Assembly: GCA_030428695.1 (NCBI GenBank)
Contig: JAUIEM010000448.1
Coordinates: forward strand, 1-7,291
DNA length: 7,291 nt
Direction: 5' to 3'
DNA from: a bacterium
GTDB lineage: Bacteria > Planctomycetota > J058 > JAJDCP01
The translations under genes and the position numbers were made by a program. A model generated the notes under the pieces. The model ran no database searches and was not told the origin of the DNA. It was given only the letters and a program-made list of their open reading frames with translations. How positions within the stretch are numbered: the first letter of the stretch is position 1; every line of letters starts with the position of its first letter. Positions 1 through 7,291 of this stretch are shown in pieces.

Positions 1-2
1 TC

Positions 3-281
3 TTTCCGCTGCTCAAGGACGCCCGCGTGCTGGTCGCCCTGACCTACGACACGGCCTGGATCGTGCGCAGCCTCGACTGGCGGCCCGGGGCGCAGCAGCC
101 GATGGACGGCCAGGGCAACCACATCCTGTTCGGCAAGTCGGCGACGAGCCAGACATCGCTGAGCCACACCTACGCGGAGAGCAAGCCGACGTTCGAGCTC
201 AGGCGCATCAACGAGAAGGACACCGGGAGCATCAGCCTCTCGGAGGGCTCGATGGTGTTCGAGGTCAAGGAGGACGACTGA
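3..281 (+). CDS. Unassigned protein, C-terminal fragment (T6SS-locus neighbour)
   Basis: This reading frame is open at the left window edge and ends with TGA at 279-281, so only the last 92 codons are seen. The GTG at 27 is in frame but has no convincing ribosome site and is probably internal. Codon use is strongly G/C-ending like the downstream genes, which supports real coding. The visible part is hydrophilic, with alternating beta-type stretches (around ARVLVALTYD, TAWIVRSLDW, TFELRRI and SMVFEVKEDD), a Gly/Gln-rich turn in the middle and an acidic C-terminus. No membrane segment is visible. I do not recognise the family. It does not resemble the C-termini of TssB, TssC, TssE, TssG, TssK, Hcp or TssM as I know them. 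It stops 22 bases before tssF on the same strand, so it is probably in the same operon and could be a T6SS accessory or a divergent core subunit; that role is inferred from position only. Confidence 0.6.
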   Translation, partial: FPLLKDARVLVALTYDTAWIVRSLDWRPGAQQPMDGQGNHILFGKSATSQTSLSHTYAESKPTFELRRINEKDTGSISLSEGSMVFEVKEDD

Positions 282-303
282 GGCGGTTGCCTCCCGGGAA
301 GCC

Positions 304-1938
304 ATGAACGACCAACAGCTGCACGACGCCTACTTCGAAGCGATGCGCGAGCTCGACGGCTTCGCGACGACCTACTCGGGCCTGTACCCGAAGGTCCCGC
401 TCGAGCGCGAGGACCCGCACGTCCGCCGCCTGCTCGAGGCGATCGCCTTCTTCTCCGCGCGGACCCACATGGTCTCCCGCCGGCACCTGATCCGCTCCCG
501 GCAGCGGCTGTTTGCGCAGTACTTCAACTACCTGCTGACGCCGCTGCCCTCGATCGGCGTCGTGCAGGGCGTGCCGACCGGACGCCTGGCCGAGGTCGCC
601 AAGCTGCCGCGCCACTCGCTGGTCGCCCTCGAGACCGACGACGGCACCGAGGCCCTGTACCGCACCCTGCACGACCTCGAGATCCGGCCGCTCGTGCTCG
701 ACAAGCTCAAGGTCATCCTGCGCGGCGGCACGGGCTTCCGCCTGCTCGCGCAGTTCAAGGCGCGCTTCCCCCAGTCGCACTACCCCGAGAACCTGCAGCT
801 GCGGGTCAACCACCTCAACGACTACTTCGCGTCGCTCAAGCTGTTCCGGACGCTGCAGAAGCACACCGAGAATATCAGCATCTTCTACGACGCGGTCCCC
901 GACGCCGACGCCAAGGGCCAGCCCTGCAACTTCCGCTTCGGCCCGGCGCGGGATGCGGTGGCGAGCGCCCAGGTCGAGTACGGCCACCCCCTGGCGCGCG
1001 TCGGCATGTTCTTCCACTACCCCGAGCAGGAGCTCTACCTGCACCTCGAGCCGGCGGCCAACCGGACGATGTGGCGGCGTTTCACCATCTGCTTCGACCT
1101 CGACCGCCACTGGCCGAAGAACATGATCCTCAACCCCGACACCCTGCAGCTGAACACCGTGCCGGTCATCAACCTGCACCAGGAGCTCGCGCAGCCGATC
1201 CTGTGCGAGGGCACCCAGGAGCGCTTCGCGGTGCGTCCGGTCGATCCCGGCCAGCGCTTCGAGCTGCACTCGGTCGTCGGCGTCTACAAGATCAGCGAGA
1301 CCGGCCTGACGCCCCTGCGCTCCGGCGTCCTCTCCGGCGAGAGCGGCACCTACGAGATCGAGACCGAGGCCGGGGAGCAGCGCCGCAGCTGGGTGCGCGT
1401 CAACATGCCCGAGGCGTTCGACGAGCCGGTCAAGCTCAGCGTCGACGCGCGCTGGTACCAGCCCTGGTTCAGCAAGCGCCTGTCCGGGCTGCTCGAGGCC
1501 TCACTGGTCGACAGACACCTGCCCGGCATCAAGTGGGAGGTGCTCGGCGAGGTGCGCGGACACGTCGCGAGCACGGTCGAGAACGACCCCGACGTGCTGC
1601 TCCAGCTGCTCGCCATCCGCACCAAGCCCTTCCTCAGCCTCGATGAGCTCAAGCAGATCCTGACGGCCCTCGGCACGCTCTCGGGCTACTTCCGCTACCT
1701 GCCCGAGCTGCTGGTCGGCCTCAGCCGCAGCCAGCGCAAGGGCCCCCAGGGGGTCGTCCACAGCTACACCCTCGAGCTCAAGGAGTTCGAGGCGAGCTAC
1801 GAGCCCGTCGTCGAGAAGTTCGCCGAGCAGGTCTTCAAGATCCTCGACGCCTGGTCCTTCGACGCCGGCGTCGAGCTCAAGGTCGCCGCGCCCGGACTCA
1901 GTGAGCCGCTCACCTTCACCGGTTGGAGTACGACATGA
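304..1938 (+). CDS. tssF: T6SS baseplate subunit TssF (ImpG/VasA family)
   Basis: TssF is a wedge subunit of the cytoplasmic T6SS baseplate. In studied systems it forms a complex with TssG, TssE and TssK that anchors the sheath and surrounds the VgrG hub. The 544-residue product carries the family's N-terminal signature: YPKV at residues 28-31, EDPHVRRLLEAIAFFSAR from residue 36, then LTPLPSIGVVQ at 78-88, matching the family's EDPHVERLxEAFAFLxAR and L.PIPSM.IVQ pattern. Near the C-terminus (about 483-525), a GVVHSYTLELKEFEASYEP segment followed by an amphipathic stretch matches the conserved RG.EV.L..DE..F region. At 544 residues it is shorter than the usual roughly 590-630, partly because about a dozen residues are missing between YPK and EDPH. 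The ATG at 304 has a weak GGGAA upstream. The stop overlaps the tssL start (ATGA), suggesting translational coupling. tssG, the usual next gene, is absent here. Confidence 0.88.
   Translation: MNDQQLHDAYFEAMRELDGFATTYSGLYPKVPLEREDPHVRRLLEAIAFFSARTHMVSRRHLIRSRQRLFAQYFNYLLTPLPSIGVVQGVPTGRLAEVAKLPRHSLVALETDDGTEALYRTLHDLEIRPLVLDKLKVILRGGTGFRLLAQFKARFPQSHYPENLQLRVNHLNDYFASLKLFRTLQKHTENISIFYDAVPDADAKGQPCNFRFGPARDAVASAQVEYGHPLARVGMFFHYPEQELYLHLEPAANRTMWRRFTICFDLDRHWPKNMILNPDTLQLNTVPVINLHQELAQPILCEGTQERFAVRPVDPGQRFELHSVVGVYKISETGLTPLRSGVLSGESGTYEIETEAGEQRRSWVRVNMPEAFDEPVKLSVDARWYQPWFSKRLSGLLEASLVDRHLPGIKWEVLGEVRGHVASTVENDPDVLLQLLAIRTKPFLSLDELKQILTALGTLSGYFRYLPELLVGLSRSQRKGPQGVVHSYTLELKEFEASYEPVVEKFAEQVFKILDAWSFDAGVELKVAAPGLSEPLTFTGWSTT
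1925..1928 (+). promoter_or_regulatory. Ribosome binding site of tssL (GGAG)
   Basis: GGAG lies six bases before ATG 1935, inside the last codons of tssF. It decides the start in favour of ATG 1935 over the TTG at 1923, and with the ATGA stop/start overlap it suggests that tssL translation is coupled to tssF. Confidence 0.65.
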
Positions 1939-2627
1939 AACATCCCCTGTGGTCGGCGGTCGCGACAGTCTTCCGCCAGGTCGAAGAGCTGCTCGGCCAG
2001 GCGGGCGGCGAGAGCCAGGCCACCGCCGGCGCCGGGCGCACCGTGATGCGGCTCGGCGGCGAGCAGGTCGGCGGGCTGGCGACGACGCTGAAGGAGACCG
2101 ATCAGGTGCGCGACCTGGTCGGACTGCGCGCGGCCGTGCGCGGCCAGCTCGACCTGCTCAAGGCGACCCTCGGTGAGACTCTGAACGAACGCGAGACCTA
2201 CCTGGTCCTGTTCCCGATCGTCGTGCACTTCGACGAGTGGGTGCAGCGGCGGGTGTTCCGCGGGCAGGGCGACTGGCCGCCGCTGCAGAAGGAGCTGTTC
2301 GACATCGACAACGGCGGCGAGGTCGTGTTCGACATGATCGACGACCTGGTACGCAAGGAAGAGACGCTGCCCTTCGTGTTCGAGGTCTTCTACTTCTGTC
2401 TGTCCGACGGCCTGCGCGGAAAGCACGCCGAAGACCTGCCGAAGCTGCGCGAGTATCAGCGCAAGCTCAAGTCCCGCATCCCGATGCCGATCCTCGAGGG
2501 TCACGCCGGTGCGCGCCACGAGACCGTCGAGCCGCCGAGGGAGCGCTCGGTGCTGTGGTACTACGCGATCTCCGCGGCGGTGATCGCCGGTTGCTATTTC
2601 GGGGCCGTGGCCCTGGTCCAGATCTGA
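1935..2627 (+). CDS. tssL: T6SS membrane-complex subunit TssL (DotU/IcmH-like), tail-anchored
   Basis: TssL is an inner-membrane protein with a cytoplasmic helical domain. With TssM and the lipoprotein TssJ it forms the trans-envelope complex and contacts the baseplate. The 230-residue product shows the DotU signature: HFDEWVQRRVF from residue 98 (family DE motif at D100-E101), a W..LQKELF stretch, GGEVVFDMIDDLV, and EVFYFCLSDGLRGKH at 150-164, where the family has LE.+Y.CL.LGF.G+Y. A single hydrophobic helix at about 206-228 ends two residues before the C-terminus, the expected tail anchor. There is no C-terminal OmpA/peptidoglycan-binding extension, unlike some TssL proteins. I chose ATG 1935 because GGAG at 1925-1928 lies six bases upstream; the in-frame TTG at 1923 is less likely. 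The first four bases overlap the end of tssF. The next gene begins 39 bases after the stop. Confidence 0.92.
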   Translation: MKHPLWSAVATVFRQVEELLGQAGGESQATAGAGRTVMRLGGEQVGGLATTLKETDQVRDLVGLRAAVRGQLDLLKATLGETLNERETYLVLFPIVVHFDEWVQRRVFRGQGDWPPLQKELFDIDNGGEVVFDMIDDLVRKEETLPFVFEVFYFCLSDGLRGKHAEDLPKLREYQRKLKSRIPMPILEGHAGARHETVEPPRERSVLWYYAISAAVIAGCYFGAVALVQI

Positions 2628-2654
2628 CGGTTCGCCGAAGACACATCACTCGAC

Positions 2655-2664
2655 GGGGGAAGAG
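2655..2664 (+). promoter_or_regulatory. Ribosome binding site of tssH (GGGGGAAGAG)
   Basis: This purine-rich run ends two bases before ATG 2667, with its GGGGA core six bases away. It is the strongest Shine-Dalgarno-like sequence in the window and supports independent, efficient initiation of tssH within the operon. No promoter-like elements are evident in the short 39-base gap. Confidence 0.6.
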
Positions 2665-2666
2665 AC

Positions 2667-5408
<2,742 letters not shown>

Positions 5409-5424
5409 GCGCCACGCGCAACCC

Positions 5425-5439
5425 GGGAGCCCGGCTCCC
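5425..5439. repeat. Short GC-rich inverted repeat in the tssH-tssM gap
   Basis: GGGAGC (5425-5430) and GCTCCC (5434-5439) can pair across a CCG loop, 17 bases after the tssH stop. There is no T-run after it, so it is not a classical intrinsic terminator. It could be a weak attenuator or an mRNA-stabilising hairpin between tssH and tssM, or chance in GC-rich DNA. Confidence 0.3.
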
Positions 5440-5449
5440 TCCGGCCTGT

Positions 5450-5455
5450 AGAGGA
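5450..5455 (+). promoter_or_regulatory. Ribosome binding site of tssM (AGAGGA)
   Basis: AGAGGA lies eight bases before GTG 5464 and eleven before ATG 5467. The spacing fits GTG better, but ATG remains possible; the two starts differ by only one residue. Confidence 0.5.
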
Positions 5456-5463
5456 TCGAACCC

Positions 5464-7188
5464 GTGATGAAGTACCTGTCCGCCATCGGTGATTGGATCA
5501 TGGCGCATCGGCTCCTGTCGATCGGCATCGGCCTGTCCGTCCTGCTCATCGTCTTCGTGGTGCTCCTGATCTGGCTGATCCGCAAGCGCAAGAACCCGGG
5601 CCCCGCACCGACGCTGCACAAGAGCCAGCTGGTCAACCTGTGGAAGCGCTTCCTGCGCCAGGTCCCGGCGCGGGTGCGGAAGTCCGTCGAGCGCTACCCG
5701 GTCTATCTCGTGATGGGCGATGCCAACTGCGGCAAGAGCCAGCTGATCGAGACCTGCACGGGCTGGAAGGGGCAGGCGCGGCAGTTCCTGCCCTCGCAGA
5801 CCGAAGATCCCCTGCTGCAGATCTACCAGGGCGGGCACGAGCTGGTCATCGAGCAGTCGTCCGTGCTGCTCGAGGACGTCACCCCCAACGCCCGCACCGC
5901 GCTCAAGCGGCTGTGGAGGCGGGTGTTCGCCCAGCGCGAGCCGCGCGTGCTCGTGTGTCTGAAGGCGAGCGACCTGGCGACCAATTCCCCCGAGGACACC
6001 CAGCGCCTCGCGCAGACCTTCCGTGGCAAGCTCAACCTCCTCGCGGAGCTGAAGAAGCAGCCGGTCCAGGTCAGCATCGTCCTGACTCACATGGACCACT
6101 TCCAGGGTTACCCCGACCTCGCGGCCTTCCTCCACGCCCACGGCCTGCCCCTGGCGGTCGACGTCTCCGAGACCGAGGGCGCGCGCCTCGACCAGGTCGA
6201 GCCCTACCTGCCGCGCATGCTGACCGAGGTCGACGCGGGCGCGTACAAGCGCGTGCTCGACCTCTTGCAGAACACGCCGGACCTGTTCGGGGACGTGCAG
6301 CGCTTCGTCAAGGTGCTGACCGAGCCGCAGCCGCTGTCGATGGCCCCGAAGGTCGACCGCATCCACCTGACGTCGGCGACCGTCGAGCCCGGCGTCGACC
6401 ACCCCTTCGCCGACGAGCCGCCGCCCCTGCGCACCGAGGACGTCGAGCGCCGTCGCATGCTGCACCGCATCGCAGCGACCGCCCTGGTGTTGATCGCCGT
6501 CAGCGCGATCGCGCTCGGCGCGGCGAACGAATCGATGCTCTACAACCGGGCGAAGACGGCCGTCGAGAACCTCGAGGCCACCGCCGACCTCGCCCGCGCG
6601 CCGGAGGCGGAGGCGCAGATTCTCGCCTTCCAGCAACGCGAGGAGCACAATCCCCTGCTCGGCTACCTGCCCGGCTTCATGGAGGAAGCGGACGGCTACC
6701 TGCAGGGCGAGTTCGCCCGCGTGTCGGCGAAGCTCCGGGCCCAGACGGTCGAACACCTGCGCGAGCAGCACCTGCTGCCCGCCGTCGATCGCTGCATCCG
6801 CTCGGAGCGGCCGCAGGAGAAGACGCTGTACTGCCTCGCGATCATCTACGCGGCGCAGGGCAACTCCCTCGGCGAGCGCATCCTCGAGGACGTGTATCCC
6901 TATGAGGAAGCGACCGGCGTGCCGTCGACGGTGATCCGGCGCTACATCGAGTACAGCGATCAGACCTTCGCCGGCGGGGTCGACCTCGGCGAGCTGCCCG
7001 ATCAGTTCCTCGAGGGCTACGAGCGCACCGAGCAGCCCTGGCTGGTGTACCTGACCGAGCTGACGCGCACCCTCGAGGAGCAGGTGCTGCTCGACAACCG
7101 CCTGCGGGTGCTGCGCGAGCTCGCTCGTCGCGATCAAGGTGGCCGTGGAGGAGCTGCTCTACGCCCTGCTCATCCAATCCGCCAATGA
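5464..7188 (+). CDS. tssM: T6SS membrane-complex subunit TssM (IcmF-like), N-terminal half, chimeric 3' end
   Basis: TssM spans the inner membrane and reaches through the periplasm to TssJ; its cytoplasmic loop contacts TssL and the baseplate. Here an N-terminal helix (about 16-40) ends in RKRK, followed by a nucleotide-binding-like domain with Walker A GDANCGKS (85-92), then a strand and helix where TssM has its DTAGRY region, but reading LLEDVTPN (135-142). LTHMDHFQGY (207-216) sits where the family has a TK.D..PGF pattern. A second hydrophobic helix is at about 332-354, after which the periplasmic region begins. Family members usually run to about 1,100-1,250 residues, so at least half is missing. 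The native frame is trustworthy to roughly residue 552-556. The last 15-20 codons up to TGA at 7186-7188 are out-of-frame reading of a carboxypeptidase sequence. The start is GTG 5464, nine bases after GAGG; ATG 5467 is the alternative. Family assignment also rests on the tssL/tssH neighbours. Confidence 0.82.
   Translation: MMKYLSAIGDWIMAHRLLSIGIGLSVLLIVFVVLLIWLIRKRKNPGPAPTLHKSQLVNLWKRFLRQVPARVRKSVERYPVYLVMGDANCGKSQLIETCTGWKGQARQFLPSQTEDPLLQIYQGGHELVIEQSSVLLEDVTPNARTALKRLWRRVFAQREPRVLVCLKASDLATNSPEDTQRLAQTFRGKLNLLAELKKQPVQVSIVLTHMDHFQGYPDLAAFLHAHGLPLAVDVSETEGARLDQVEPYLPRMLTEVDAGAYKRVLDLLQNTPDLFGDVQRFVKVLTEPQPLSMAPKVDRIHLTSATVEPGVDHPFADEPPPLRTEDVERRRMLHRIAATALVLIAVSAIALGAANESMLYNRAKTAVENLEATADLARAPEAEAQILAFQQREEHNPLLGYLPGFMEEADGYLQGEFARVSAKLRAQTVEHLREQHLLPAVDRCIRSERPQEKTLYCLAIIYAAQGNSLGERILEDVYPYEEATGVPSTVIRRYIEYSDQTFAGGVDLGELPDQFLEGYERTEQPWLVYLTELTRTLEEQVLLDNRLRVLRELARRDQGGRGGAALRPAHPIRQ
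7117..7140. other. Probable chimeric junction between tssM and an S11 carboxypeptidase gene
   Basis: Upstream of about 7117 the DNA codes in the tssM frame with almost only G/C-ending codons. From about 7121 the tssM frame turns to GCT, CGT, GAT, CAA and GGT and then Gly/Ala/Arg-rich nonsense, while the next frame (codons starting at 7121, 7124 and so on) becomes coherent and enters an S11 carboxypeptidase. The exact breakpoint cannot be placed more finely, because the carboxypeptidase homology is only recognisable from about 7136. No inverted repeat, target-site duplication or integrase is visible, so an assembly artefact is the simplest reading; a real deletion or recombination is possible. 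Confidence 0.7.
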
Positions 7189-7291
7189 TTGTGCCCATGC
7201 GCTCGCCACATTGGTTGGAGGCACCCCCGACGCCTTTGTCGAAATGATGAACGCCCGTGCCCGCCAACTTGGCATGATTCATACCACCTTT
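7136..7291 (+). CDS. Serine-type D-Ala-D-Ala carboxypeptidase fragment (peptidase S11, DacA-like)
   Basis: Family S11 penicillin-binding proteins remove the terminal D-Ala from peptidoglycan pentapeptides in the periplasm. Reading in the frame beginning at AAG 7136 gives about 52 residues open to the window edge. They contain VEELLYALLIQSAND (7145-7189), which includes the SxN active-site motif (SAN, codons 7178-7186), followed by a variable stretch and AFVEMMNARARQLGM, a strongly conserved S11 pattern, and ending HTTF. The catalytic SxxK motif, which should lie upstream, and the KTG motif, downstream, are both absent, so this is an internal piece with neither start nor stop. Sixteen of the 49 codons from 7145 end in A or T (for example CAA, AAT, TGT, ACA, TTT), unlike the neighbouring T6SS genes. 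It lies one frame off tssM, so it is not a functional fusion. The wording is reminiscent of Verrucomicrobiota-type carboxypeptidases, but that is only an impression. Confidence 0.82.

Noticed and set aside
265..1269. 334-codon open frame on the minus strand opposite tssF
   Set aside because: It is opposite the conserved EDPHV region of TssF, its composition is low in diversity, and no family is recognised.
304..1938. TssK as an alternative identity for the first complete gene
   Set aside because: The EDPHVRRLLEA and PLPSIGVVQ signatures belong to TssF; the TssK N-terminal pattern (W.EGMFL.PQHFQQ) is absent.
5425..5439. Rho-independent terminator after tssH
   Set aside because: The stem is short and no T-run follows; tssM begins 24 bases later with its own ribosome site, so read-through is expected.
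5493..6905. 470-codon + strand frame overlapping tssM
   Set aside because: It encodes an Arg/Ala/Pro/Gly-rich product typical of an alternative frame in GC-rich DNA; the tssM frame carries the Walker A and membrane helices.
5464..7188. A genuine TssM-peptidase fusion protein
   Set aside because: The carboxypeptidase coding is in a different frame, so the tssM frame reads nonsense through it and stops at 7186-7188.

Overview
The window is GC-rich DNA with strong G/C preference at third codon positions. It carries part of a type VI secretion system (T6SS) locus, so the source is a diderm (Gram-negative) bacterium. The gene set and codon use would suit Myxococcota or another GC-rich environmental lineage, but the sequence alone does not fix the taxon. 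All genes are on the + strand and closely packed, consistent with one operon.

Layout: the 3' end of an unassigned gene (3-281); tssF, a baseplate subunit (304-1938); tssL, a DotU-like tail-anchored membrane-complex subunit (1935-2627, ATGA overlap with tssF); tssH, a ClpB-like AAA+ unfoldase in the ClpV position (2667-5408); and the N-terminal half of tssM, IcmF-like (5464 to about 7120-7135). No gap between genes exceeds 60 bases, and I see no tRNA, rRNA, CRISPR array or insertion sequence.

How the genes work together: TssL and TssM are inner-membrane partners that dock the baseplate, TssF is a baseplate wedge component, and TssH recycles the contracted sheath. The sheath genes (tssB/C), Hcp, VgrG, tssE, tssG, tssK and tssJ are not in this window.

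The last 150 or so bases do not belong to this operon. The tssM reading frame breaks between about 7117 and 7140. A different frame then encodes an internal piece of a serine-type D-Ala-D-Ala carboxypeptidase (family S11, SxN motif), with many more A/T-ending codons. This looks like a chimeric assembly join or, less likely, a real recombination point.

Notable points are the ClpB-type rather than classical ClpV sequence of TssH with its 59-residue acidic Ala/Pro tail, the degenerate GTPase-like motifs and single N-terminal membrane helix of TssM, the unusual order tssF-tssL-tssH-tssM, and the unidentified upstream protein.
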